From positions 17,762,133 through 17,826,132 of the forward strand of contig OU342804.1 in the NCBI GenBank assembly GCA_910591455.2: a stretch of 64,000 nucleotides of DNA, in the 5' to 3' direction. This stretch comes from Pholis gunnellus (lineage: Eukaryota > Chordata > Actinopteri > Perciformes > Pholidae). This document shows positions 1 to 13,200 of this stretch, piece by piece. The position numbers and the translations under genes are program-made. Under the pieces are notes generated by a model. It worked only from the letters and a program-made list of their open reading frames with translations, did no database searches and was not told where the DNA came from. How positions within the stretch are numbered: the stretch's first letter is position 1; each line of letters starts with the position of its first letter.

Positions 1-1504
1 GATATGACCTTAAGCTTGCCTCCAGAATGTGTCTTGAGCATGTGACGGGAATAGAGCACACGCAAAATAATGATCATGCCTGAAGAAAAGATGTCTAAAG
101 ACTGGATTAATAATCACAGCATGGATCTAATCTCCTCTCCTCTCATCTCATAAAACTATCTCAATAGCCCAGCTAGCCAAACACAAGTACAGAAGTGGAG
201 CTGCAGTACGTGTAAAAGCAACTTACCCCTCTCTTGATTCTTCCCTTCCCTCCACGTTGCTCTCTCATCCTCCTCACCTATGTCCTTATCCTTTGCTCTT
301 TTTGTGATAAGTTTGACTTTATATTGTCTGTATTCCTTCATTTGTATTTCACAGACCAAATGTCGCAGTAGTAAAGCTGGAGGCACAGCGGAGGATTCCT
401 TGGCTGATTTAGTCTTGATCTGCCACCAATCTTGGAAATCCCAACCAGAGGTTAGACAGGACCAATGGTCAATCGGGATTATGTGGTAGTGTGAGGGGTT
501 TACAAATTCAATCTAGACTGCTGCAATCAATGAGCAGACATGTTCCAGCTATCTTATGCTATCTTGTGTTCTAGCTATTATGTCAAAATGTATATTTATG
601 ATGCAGCATTTGCAGATTGAGATTTCTTTTATGCCGGAATGGTCAGTTATAGAATTGAATATATAAATAAAAGGTACGCACACTGTAGCTTCCTTAAGTG
701 CAATTTATTAGAACACCCTCAAATGACATTTTAAGCTAATGCTGTTCTTCACAGTTAGTAATATAAACAGAGATGCCATCTTTAAATACATATATATGTA
801 TATCTAACATAACTGGGTGTTTTGTGTGGGTTGCATTGTGCCGCGGTATTATTATGCGACTATCATGTGACCAGAGCATATGTATTAAAAGATGGCGTGG
901 CTGTTGGTATTGCTAAGTCTCGAGAAGAGCATTAGCTTGAAACGTCACTTGCAGACTTGCTAATAAATGTTTGTTATTTCAGTTATAGCAGAGTGTGTGA
1001 CACCCCATTGTTGTCTGATTGTAGTGTGAGCATGCGACAAAAAGATGAAAGCCTCCTCTCTTGTTTCCCCCTTCCTCTCCTCCTCCCTCCTTATTCATTT
1101 TGTCTCCCTTATTGCTCCCTCTCTGCACTCATTTTCAACTTTCTTTGCCTCCCTTTCTGCATTACCCTCACCTTCCTTTCTCCTATAGCTGTCTTTCTAC
1201 TTACAGTAAAATAAAGACAGGCTTACAAAATAACATGCGACTTTTTCCATTTTCCTCTGAGGACAGCACTCCTCCTTTCTTTTTTAGGCAAAAATCAACA
1301 GTAATCAATATCATCATCAGAATAATTGTCAGCATTTAGCCACAACGCAAATTGCAAATTAAGATATGTGAATGTAGCCTACATGTGTGCGTCATAGCAG
1401 TATTTTAAAACGTGGCTGCGTCAGTGCACACCCACAAAATGTCTCTGCGCCGAGTTTATCTCATTGTATGAACAGCACTACTTTAATTAGGACAGGCCTG
1501 TCTA

Positions 1505-1574
<70 letters not shown>

Positions 1575-1782
1575 TAAAAGTGAGTACAGTGTCTGAGCGT
1601 GTGTGCATGTTACCATAGTGCCCCCATGTGGAGGACTGTCGACGAGCATACATTCTATAGCCTTGTTTCGCCACACACACACACACACACACACACTCCA
1701 ATGACACGGTGTTATATTTGGAAACACAATTTCATGCTATCAGTACTGGCTAGCTATTCCATTTAGATAGCAGCCGTCTATA

Positions 1783-1825
<43 letters not shown>

Positions 1826-3749
1826 ACGGTTGATGTGTCTGTATGTTTGCATCTATTTGTGTCAGTGAGTGCACACGCTGTCGGAGTGTTTCACAGAGAT
1901 GAGTCCTAATTCCAAGTTTTTTTAAATTAAAAGTTGGTTGTCATGGTAACATTTGGATTCCCGGTAATTATGTTGATTAAAATGTGAAAATTAATTAAAA
2001 AGTCAGGAAAATGATCTCACAGCAGATGATCAGCGAAACATCAAAATGATTTAGATCTCCGTCTCTTTTTCTCTCTCTAATGCAGTCTCGTCCTCCTCAC
2101 GTCTCTCTGTCACACTTCAAAAGTCCTTTATTGCTACGCAACCCTGAATTATCTACATTCATCTCTCACGCGCGCTTTGTCTCAGTTTCTTCAGGTTTCT
2201 TCCTTCCTTTCACACGTACACACAAAATGTGTTACATAATGGGATTTGTCTTCATGTCCAAACCAAAAAAACACAACAGCAGCAATGGCAAAAATAACTT
2301 GCGCACAACTACAGCACAAACACAAATGGCACCCCTTCTCACCGTATCTCTCCGTTTCATTCAATCCGTCAACGCATTCTCAACTTGTTAACAAGCTTGA
2401 CAAGACTCGTCTCATACCGCCAGAGCAGACACATCAGCAGCAAAAGTAACACAAAACCAAAGCAATCTCGCAGTCTAACGTTCTCTCTTTCAGTCTCTCC
2501 GTTACTCCAGTTCTCTCACAAACCGTCTCTTGTTCTCAGTCCCCTTCTCTCTGACAGAGTGAATAAACAGGCTCAGCAAAGTGTAATCTCTTTCTTTTAT
2601 TAGCAACAGCAAACACACAAACAATGAAGTAAACCTCCTCCCCTCCCTCACTCCTCTCACCTGCTCTTCTCCTCTCGTAAACTTTAATGAAGCACAAATC
2701 TCATCAGCCATCTTTTCACCAGCTCTGCCATCACTACTTCCTGCACTTTAAATCTGACTACTTATAGCATGACCGTTGGCTGATGACCGGGAGGACTGTA
2801 AATAATTGATATATAGCTAGTAAGGTAAAATACGTGAAGATGTTCCCCAAAATAAATGTTGCGCTAACAGTCAGAGTCAGTATTTAGATCGGTTATGACA
2901 GTTTTCAATGTTAGTGTGACATGGTTCCACGGCTCTGGTTTACCAAGTGGTGATTCGCTGCCAGCTGATCTTGGCCTATTTCTCTCTGTACCTGTGTCAA
3001 AATGTTCTTTGTGAAAATAAAAGGTAAAAGCTTAATCCGTTCATCTTGCTGGGTGTAGCAGTGCCTTGGAGCTGTGATACTAAGCCTGTGTTGTATTGTG
3101 CATCAACATCCTGCAGAAAGCATTAAAAGAAAGAGATTTTCCGAAATGTAAATTACATTTTTCAATGTATAAAACACATCTCATGACCGGGAGGCCGAGC
3201 CAAACCATTGATCATACGCAGAGCCGCCCCTCCCTATAGGCTGAGTGGGCCCGCCTCTCTGCACAGGGCCACGACTTGGCTTGGCCCCGTCTTCAAAGGG
3301 TCGTGGTAGTGTTGGTGTTTGAGGGGGAATTGAGAAATTCTGCCAAGGGCGTCATAAAGCACAATATGTTGCACACCATTAACAATGCAGGCATCAATGA
3401 AAGATGGATACTGATGAGGTTCCCTACTGACGATCAAAGCTATTGTTCCTGAAGTATCACACGGTTATGCTGTGTTTTATGTTGTTGGAACAGAGTTACT
3501 ATAGCTCTGAGGGGCTGAAGCATTCTGAGCAGATGTCTCCATGGTGGCGCCCAACAATATGCTTTATAAGGCGTCTGTTTGATTAAAATGTAATCTCTCC
3601 TTCATTTTAGCCAGCACTACATTGGGTTTTTTTGTTTGTTCCATTTTTTGTGTGAAAACTATTTAATTGTTCTACTTCACTTACATTCCAGCATCAATTT
3701 GAAAACACATTTCAGTCTCTTTCCAGCAACAGTTTTCATGAATTTCAAC
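1..3749. other. Intergenic region downstream of myom2
   Basis: AT-rich with dinucleotide repeats and C/T-rich stretches (1040-1200, 2060-2700). Open frames are short and without homology. No RNA gene seen. Confidence 0.6.
1507..1573. repeat. (GT)n microsatellite
   Basis: Nearly pure GT over about 67 nt; a CA tract (1672-1696) and another GT tract (about 1784-1822) follow. Confidence 0.95.
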
Positions 3750-4072
3750 TTTATTTAAGTTTCGTTTCAGTTCATTTCAATTAAATTAGTCATTTCTAAT
3801 TAAGTCATGTTCAGATATCAACTACTTTTATATTAGTAATTTCATTTTTTCATACAGGGACATAACAGTAGTATATTTTTTTTTGTAACAGTTATTACTT
3901 TAGCTATCACAGGTCTCTTGACTCTCTAATTTAACGCCAAGTGTGGTAGCTCCATTTAATTTAATGCTTTTAACTATTTGTCTAGATAGAGAATAACAAT
4001 GACAGCTTGTGTGGTTAACATGTGCACCAGTGTGTGAATATGTTTCTTCCCCACTTATTATTGCCATGCTTT
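3750..4072 (-). other. myom2: myom2 3' UTR with candidate poly(A) signal
   Basis: Downstream of the stop on the minus strand the first good AATAAA is at 3755-3750 (TTTATT on the plus strand), giving a 3' UTR of about 320 nt. The region is AT-rich. The cleavage site is inferred. Confidence 0.45.
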
Positions 4073-4270
4073 CTACTTCCTCCTTGTAGGAGTGGGACTC
4101 TTCATTCCTCTTCCAGCTGCTCTAGGAGGGGCGGGGCTTGGAGCGGGGCTTGGAGCAGGCTGGGTCTTGGGCTGTGGCATTTCAATGGGGAGTTTAGGAG
4201 GGATCATTGTTTTAGGGGTCAGAGTTGGTTTCACCTCTGGGATTTTCTCTCCGTGACGGTACACACTGAC
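4073..4270 (-). CDS. myom2: myom2 last coding exon: proline-rich basic tail
   Basis: Acceptor at 4271 (CTCTCCAG on the minus strand), stop codon TAG at 4075-4073. It opens with VSVYRHGEKIPE, which matches human MYOM2 VSVYKHGEKIPD, then diverges into a tail rich in Pro, Ala and Lys with three PAPSP/PAPP units and a basic end (SPTPTRRK). The tail after GEKIPE is roughly 53 residues, about twice the human length. Confidence 0.92.
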   Translation of the reverse strand, partial: VSVYRHGEKIPEVKPTLTPKTMIPPKLPIEMPQPKTQPAPSPAPSPAPPRAAGRGMKSPTPTRRK

Positions 4271-7200
4271 CTGGAGAGGGAGAGACAGAATAAGACATAA
4301 TGCTAGTACGATGCGAACATTGCCCATACATGAATTCACTTTACTGTATGGTCGTAGAGAGTTCAAAAGGTCTACACCTTTCATGCTAAAATTGTACAGC
4401 ATTTAAACACGTCCTTTTTGAGTCTTAGGTAAAGAATACTTTAGGTCAGGATTTTGCATTGTTTTTTTTCATGATATAACTGTCAAATCAGTGTCAGACA
4501 AAAATGTGAAGGTCAAATATCAGCTTTGTAACCGCTCTGAGTGAAATATAAGTGCTATCATAAAAAGATCTCCCCGCTGGGCCCCAATGAAAAAAAAAGA
4601 TTTGTGCCACAGATGGTCACAAAAATTCCACGGCTCTGAGTAAATCCAGTAATTTGTGGTACACAGCACTGACACTCACCACTATATCCACAGACTCCCC
4701 TCCGTATTTGTTCTGGACAATCATGCTATATCTTCCAGAATTCTCCATGGAAACACCTTTGATCGTCATACTGGCAAACCTGCCCTGATCCAGAGAGACC
4801 ACGTACTGAAATATGAAATCAAAGGTTAGAGAAGTGAGAAAGCCAGCACACGGAGTTTGGCACGATTTAACATTTAAAACACCTGTCACTTTGAGTTTTA
4901 TTTAAAAATAGATTCATATTTGAGTCAAAACAGCAGCATGAGCTTTGATTACCATATTGCTTCAAGAAAACCTGAGCACTGCTAGATGGGCTTGGTGGAC
5001 ACAAGGACAAATAGTTTCCTCCAATCTATTCACCATTCTCATCTGCTTAGCTCTGTTAGGTCAACCGTAGGATTGGATTAAATGGCAATACAAACATATG
5101 AGACCCCAAAAACAAAGCCATTGATGTTTAAAGCCTTCAGAGTAGAAGAACACTTGGGTAGATGCTCTTCAGACACCTGAGACTAGATAGAGTTCTTATA
5201 TTCTGACTTGCACCATGTGAGTGAATACACTATTACAGAAGTAATTTCTCTCTCGTACATTACCTGCACACGTTGCTATTTGCAAGGTCTGGATACACTT
5301 TTATGAAGTTGCATTTGTAGCAGGCTACTTACATTCCTAATAAGAGAAACACTTGTCTTTAACAAGTGAACAGCTCTATTGGCCTAAAAATAAAATAGAC
5401 CTGAAAAAAAAAATATTTGCAATTGATGGACTTTTTCTCATTAACATGTTATATGGTCTTGCATAATTGCATTCATTTATTAGACCCATGTAGGCTCATC
5501 TGTGGGTTGCTAATTTGCTTCTGTTTGACTTATGAAAGGTAGAAACATTTTTTAAGTTAATTACATAATTATGGTAGTTTTGTAAAAAAAAAAGAAGAAC
5601 AAAATACATTCTGGTACTCACTAGCTGTATAGTTATACAGTAACAAATATCTTAGCTTCAGTGCAATATTCTCTGGATCTGTATATATTTCTGTTTGTAT
5701 TCCTTTCAATAGTATACTCTGTGGTAACCAGGTAGGGGAGATGCACTCCTGAGCTTTGGAAAAAAACATCACCAAGGACTTCATTTCTTGTTTTAGACAG
5801 ATTATTAGCAGGTGAGGGAATGAATAAAGAAGAGGGCAAACTACAACACATATTCCACCTGGACCGCGGTTTCTCAAACTTAGATCTCTAAAGCCGTTAA
5901 GAGCCGCAGGATGCTGATGCTGTTGAAAGAGCCTCCACTGACAGGGGATAGGCTGAAGACTTATAGTGGAAGGCAAGTAGGTCAATGAGTTATGAAAGGT
6001 AGATGTGTTCCATTACCTATCCAGGAGTGTGATGATAATGCTGACCTCACCTAAAGTATGCAGATCCCTTCAGTGAGGGATTGTAATTGGTGCTGAAGTC
6101 TAACCAAAAAGCAGATAGAAGTCCTTTGTGTCTCTTAGTTTTTACATTTGCTTTGTTCTTGGATGAGAAAAAGTAATGTCTTCAAAACAATAACTTAAAA
6201 TCTCTAAACAATTTGAATTTGTCATTAATTTGGCACACGTGAAAGAGTAAGTATAATGGTCTACAATTTGCACAATAACCACTTGCACGAGGCTTGCTGT
6301 TGAGTTGATTCTCGCTGAAATTGTCATACACAACTTACACTCTTACACAACTTCTAAGCATTCTTTCATTGTTTCAGCCATCACAATTCATAATGGATCG
6401 AAATGATCCATTCAATTATCAAAAATCTGTCAGACACACATGCATATCCCATAAATGTCTATGAAATTGTGTTACGCACTCTTGTTATTTTACTGAACTG
6501 CCGCAGCTTTTTTCTGTTAACTGTCAGTTTCAGTTTCGTGTACTGATTAATACTTGAAACATACTAGAATGTACTCTGTTTATTACCTAGTACATTCTAG
6601 TAATCTCTTATTTAAATATGACTTTTACATTTCTTGAAATTATTATCATGTTATTTTAAAAAGGTAAAAGTATTTTTCTATCATGAACTCTATGATATTT
6701 AAACTCTTCTAGTTATGGTTGAACATTGCATTTTGACATCACAGCACACTTAACAACACAACCCATATGAATCCACAATACTGAAACACAGTTAAAGCCA
6801 CCGGGAGCAACACAACATAACTCGGTAGACGCGTACCGAGACCCCATCGTATCACTCGACAAGCTAATAGAAACACTAGCAATTGTGTCTGATTAATCAG
6901 GTAATTAATCATGGGAAAGACTGGAGGGGCTGGGTTTGGAGACGGGAGTAATCGGCTTCAAGATTCAGCCATAGCGTGTAGTAGGTAGGAACCAAATAAA
7001 GGAGGGAGGCCCTGTTTGAATTCCCTTTTTTTCTGTTGGTGTGGCTGAAGCATTTACCTGATCATCAAGTTCCACATCTGCTCCATTCTTCAACCATGAG
7101 ACTAGAGGCTTGGGCTCGCCACACACTGTACATGTTAAACTCAGGGTCTATGGAAAAAAAGATGACTTTTTAGAAAAACATGTGCACATTTACAGACACT

Positions 7201-10200
7201 TAAATCACATATACACCTACCTTCTTTTCCATAATGGTTACCACATCAGGCAGTCCTCCAACCACCTGACCACGGTCTGAAACAAACCATTATTAATATT
7301 AATAACCTTTCGTATTGCCTATAATATTGATAATGACTTGTACTTGTTACTTGATGATAACTGTATAAAGTAACTGTATTACACAAAGAAACCAGAAGAA
7401 TGGAATAATTAACTCACACTTCTCAGCATAGGCCTGAGCCCTGAAACACACAGAAAATAAAGTTAGAGGTCTGCATCTTGCTCTCTCATTCAGCAGTAGG
7501 CTACACTTATCATATTGGACAACACTGTAACCTAAAACGTATCTTGCGGTATTAAATTGTCTCAAAATAAAATGGCAGGTAGGCCGACTACCAGCCGCGC
7601 TGACAATAAATTAGTTGAAACTACATTATATGTATGATATCATCAAGACGATGGCCCCAGGTAACGTGATGTGCCATACGATCATCATCATCATCATCAT
7701 AATTATAGAGAGATCATCATCAGCGAATTTCAACGGAGCAAAGCGTTATGTCAATTCAAGTCCTAAGGGTGAATAGCACAGCGAGGAACTCATTTTTCTA
7801 TACTGGCATGGGCTCATGTAACGATCTCCCGCTCCACATTAAACAGAGTCAGATTAGAGGGGTACATAAGAATTATTAATTAATAAAGCAGCACCTCTGT
7901 CATGCCACGTCATGCCGACTTCGGTCTGGTAGCTTATGTTTGTTTTATATTTTATAGCATTTTGTATGATAAAGCAGTGTTAAGCATTGCAATCGTAATG
8001 TATTGTAACTATATTTGATGTTACTGCTGTGAGCTATTTGATGAGTGTATGTAAAATGTTTGATTGACACCAAGATCCACATTGGAGATGGTGTTGCATA
8101 GTGATTTCAAGTGCATCCAAGGATGTGTTCTTTTACACCCAAAATAAAAATCAATCAACCAACTAACTAGTCAACCAACAAATAAGTATGAAATGCAACC
8201 CTTTGTTGTAAATGTAGTACAGACAAATTTGGTTGTGGTCTGTTTCTACTGGCTCTGCTCACTTACCACACACTTAATATCTTTTCCTTTTTTTGGGTCA
8301 GTAGCAGTGGTCAGGTGGTTTGCCACAAGGTATTTTGGGTTAAGAGCCAAACCACATAATACTGCAGTTTATTCAGGGACTTAACAGAATCTTTTCTATG
8401 GCAAAAAAAATGATGATACTGCTTTGTAATCACTGGGTGAGGGCTGTCGGAGCAGCATGGGAGGACCAGAGGTCAGCCACAGGACCAGATGGCTGGGGGA
8501 ACTCTGCTCTCCTCTCGGCATATTGATGCTCAATCAGAAGGGCAACAGCATGTCACTTGTTTCAATGTGTTTGTAAAATATTTTGCTTACATGTCTCTCT
8601 TTGAATGTTAATTAGAAAAGGGGGTTGGACAGATTCTACTCTGCATGCAGTGTTCAGAGTTTCAATTGATTTTTTTTTTTTAAATGAATTTGCAAAATTC
8701 AGTATGTGGGGTGTCGCTTTGGCCCAATTGGCTAAAGTACCCAAAAGGATCTCTGCTACCTAACTGCTCCTATTTTTTAAACATAGATTTTTTTTGTTGC
8801 TCAAATTATAATATTATGGAAATTGAAATACAGCTCTGTTTGCATAAAGGTGTACAGTGTTTACAAAAATATGAATACAATCATGTATGCTATGAATAGA
8901 AAAGTAGATAAAAAAAACAAATCTAATAGCTGAGTGACAGTGACTCAACACAACATTTGATCAGTAGCAGAACTACTCTCAGTATCCTGGGCAATTATTA
9001 TGCATTACTTTTATTTACCACGTGTCAAACTTGCAGTGATGAAGTAAGTAAGTTGAAATGTGAAGGAACCAGTGATTCATCTTTAACAGAGTTAGTCCGA
9101 CTAAAATATACACAGAAAGGCACAAGTAAAGAAACAGATCTGAAAGTGTAGTCATACTTAAGTTTCTGGAACTCAGCGTAGGCCTTCTCATATACTGTAA
9201 GAGAGAAAAACACAACATCACTGATCACGACTTTAATCGTCTCCTCACTTTATTTTAGAGTAGCAGCAGTGATCGTCTTGTATAAACGCTGGTTAAACAA
9301 ACTTGTTTTGTCAATACTAAAAATACACTACTTTTAACATAGCTTCAGCAGTGGAGTTGAGAAATCACGCCACATCCAACCCAATATTTGTCAAAGATAT
9401 TACTCTTTGGAAGATACTGAGCATAATGGAAGGACAGAGGAGGTGAGCGAACAGCAAACCTTTTACAGGCAGTTCTCAAGCCTACGGGGACGAGTGTTTG
9501 ATACACAAAAGATACGACTTTGGTTAGAGTATCTCTTAAAAGTCTTAAACTACAGACTGAAGCCAAGAGCGCCATAAAAACAAGTAACTGTGTAGTTTCC
9601 AGCCCTATTTTTTACAGTATTGTCAATAAAAAGTGTGAGTGACAGAACAAATGAGAGAGAGAAGGTACTGACCTTCACCACTGAGATCCAGTGTGCGTTT
9701 ATGTGAGTTTTCAGAGCTGGTGATCACGATGGAGTACAATCCTTTATCCTTCTCCGTTGGCTCAATCACCTGTAAATCAATTAATCATCAAACCCATCAA
9801 GAAATTAGTGTCTGGCTGTTTATTTCTACTTTAATGCATGATTTAAAACCACGTAATTAAAATGATAAAGCTTTCACACAAAAAGCAAAAGGAAGACACA
9901 CTGTTTCATCAATTACGTTTAATGAATTTTAAAATGTGTGACGTTTTTATTCATTAGCTACCCCCTTCTTAAGGTGATATTATCTCATTTGTCTCATAGT
10001 TGCCCTGGTATCACCTCCACAAAGGCACTTTGTGGACTTTTAAGCAACAGTTCCACTACCTGAGGGCCTTTACTGTCATGAAATTATTCATGTATAATTC
10101 AACTTAGATGAATATACAGTTCAGCTTTGTACAGGAGATGATAGTACCTCCATGGTTGCCATAGCAGGGGTTCCTCCAATCACAATCTTGTCACTGTGGG

Positions 10201-13200
10201 AGAGTTTAGCCTCACTGAGGAGAAGAGAGGAGAGGTTAGTGTGCGTGTAGACATGTACTGTTTATTTGTGAGTAGGTGACGCCTGTTGTGGAGGTAATGG
10301 AAAATCCTCTTTACATGCCTGCCTAATGTTACGCATAGGGATACCAATTTCTCTCTCTTGCTATCCGTCGCTCTCTCTTACACACACACACACTCCCAGA
10401 AAGAGCAGGGAGAGGTTACAAATCTAATCTCCATCATGTTTGTTCTTTAAACAATTGATTAAGAAGAAATGCCTCCTGTCCCCCTTTTTTCTTTTTGTTC
10501 AATCTTTTGTTCTGACTCTCTCACTCTATTTTCCCTCACACCACATTTTATAATCTGCAGGGTACAACAGAGTGCGTTTAACCTTGCTTCTTTATGGGAA
10601 ATGATATGGGTGGATTTTTGTCACGAAACAGGCCATTCTACTGCAATGACCAGGATAATGAAAACACTTGCCAACAGCCATCACAAGTTTTATTATGTTG
10701 GTTATTGTTTTTGCCACTCCCAGCAGTTTAACTTGAGAGAAAAGCAAAGAAATGTGTTTGTGGTCAGCATGTTTATAGGCAGACTTATAAGAATGATCTT
10801 ATACCTCCTAAAAACACTGACAACAACTATGTTGTCATTGTCATTATGTCCTCCTTCTTCTCATTAGTACTACTTGTTGCTGGTGTTGTAGTGGCATTGG
10901 TAGTAGTGTTTTTAGTTTTATATAATATCAATTCTTACCCATGACACCAGGTGATGTTCATCTCTGCGGTGTAATACTTCATGTGACACTGCAGCTGAAT
11001 GCCTGTTGCTGTGCAGTTAATCACCAGCTCTGCTGCACTGGATCCTGGAGGAGGTGATAGAGGTTGTGGAGTGGCACATTTGACATCAGAAATCAGATAC
11101 ATATTCCCCATCTGCTTCTGGATAACCTGGCATCTCCACTGCCGCTACACGATGCACTTTATTGCTCAGAATGAATCAAATAAAAATCTAACTTTCATCT
11201 GCAGCCATAAGACTTCTTCCCTTTTATGTTCCCGTTATCCACTTTGGAACGCAGAATTGTACTAACGAAGCAGCGTGCAGATTTTAGAGTGCAGACTATT
11301 TGTATGCTGCATTCAATAAAACGCTTCAAACATCAGAAGCTTTTATACCTAAAAATAGAGTTTTATACTACAGTATATCCGTGTGGGACTTTGCTCAAGT
11401 GTGTCATCCACCTGGTCACATCACCATGGTTTCCCATTATCACAGTAATGAACCCTCTTCTCCTCTGCAACCACTGCTGCAACAGTGTCTGCAGAGCAGT
11501 CAAGTGACTGTCTCTTAAAATAGGAGTAAGATGCTCCTCCACACTGTCACTGTGACAGCGCAGTGGAATTTTAAAGTGATTTCACCACATGATGACATGA
11601 TGGCCAAATGCTTCCAGCCTGACAATTTCTGCTACATGCTGATAAGTGTGTGTGTGCAGCAGTGGTATTTTAAAAACAGAAATGTATCAGCCTGGTGACG
11701 GATCTACAAAATCTCTTATCAATGTGGTGCAATTGTGCTGTGTGTCCATCATTTGCACTTGATCCCTTCAGTGGGTAGAGGAGGACGATAGTGATGTGAC
11801 TGTTTTTAATATGGATATGCGTTAGTGAGATAATTGATGTCTGTGTATTCACCTCTCTGCATGTGTGTGGGTGTGTGAGTGTGTAAAAGGCAGATACCCA
11901 CCAGCCAGTTGGCTGATCTTGTTTATGGCATCGTCAAAGACTAGAAGAGAGGCAGAAAAACATGGGGTCAGGGAAAGAGCTACTGTAGGAGACGGGAAAG
12001 TCACAATGCTGCCCTCTGGTGGTTGCATTACAAATTCAGCATAGAAAGGTTCAAATGAAAAGTGCGTTTCCTTGACTCCACATCCTGTGGTTCAGTATCC
12101 CTGTTGCCATTATCTACCAATTAACTAAACATTGCTGTTCGTTGGTGGTGTCACTACTGTGAAGAGCTTTATCTGTCAGCTAATCACTAAATATTTACTA
12201 ACTTCTAATATTGACTCGGAAAAAGAGATTCTGAAAAGGACAGTAATATTTAGTTCTGCCATCAAAATGGATACAGAAGAACAGGCTTACTACAGAATAC
12301 TAGGTTTAGTTCATTTCAAACAAACTTTTACAGGAACATTAAAATGGATTTTCTCAGGAATAAATACAGCCAGCAGGTGAACGGTCACATGGCAAGAACT
12401 ATTTGTATAGAGTAGTTGGAAAAACAAAGTTGGGGTTTTAAAAATTCATGAGTTTACCACAGATGCAGTGTTTACATTTGGATCATGTTTTTTTTCCCCG
12501 TCTCCCAATTTTTAATGAGCATCAAGCTCGTTTTCAGTTTATGCTCAGTTAGAAAAACCAGCCAGCCGGCAAGTCAGTGAATTACTCCCCTAATTAATCA
12601 GCGAGATAAATTAAGTAAGACAGATATGTTTACCTTTTCCGGCGATGTCAATTTTGCTCTTGTCTTTTCCTCTGTCATCACTGATGGTGGCCTTATAAAC
12701 TCCCGCTGTCTTCAGTGAAAACTGGAGATGACACAAAAGAGGAATGCATCAAATAGTGTGTAGAGGATATAAGAAACACGGATTGTTGGATTGTGAATCT
12801 GAACACATTGTGAGGTCTGTGTGTCCTTGTTTTTGCATTGCAAGTATGTTTGCACCCAAATCAGTGAAACAAATATAGCATCTACTCCTTGACTTAGTGT
12901 AGTCACTACACTACATCCTGGTATGTGCATGTATAACCGTGCAAATAATATTATTGTGGACGGTTTCATAGCATTCAGAATATTAACAGTACCAAAGTAA
13001 TATTACCAGTTTAATTGGCAGTTTGCACACTCCTGATCCCATGTCAGGCTTCACATCAGGGATGATCTCAGTGTCTTCTTTATACCAGTGGAACACGGAT
13101 TCCTTCTTCAAGTTAGAAACCTGCAATGAAAAACAGAATCGCACACATCATTAATACATACTAATCGTATAAAAAGGTTACAAATGAAAAAGAGGGTTTT

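Noticed and set aside
870..990. GAGCATTAGCTTGAAACGTCA followed by AATAAA, resembling a dispersed-repeat tail
   Set aside because: Too short and degenerate to assign to a family or to a transcript end.
1387..1727. Open frames of Cys-Val or Thr-His repeats
   Set aside because: Direct translation of GT/CA microsatellites.
5569..5985. 138-codon minus-strand frame in a myom2 intron
   Set aside because: No homology and ordinary intronic composition; the flanking myom2 exons splice across it in phase.
11021..11038. Acceptor GTGCAG at 11033 for the myom2 exon ending at 10939
   Set aside because: The upstream acceptor at 11045 is in the same frame, has a better pyrimidine tract, and restores GSSA, matching human MYOM2 length.
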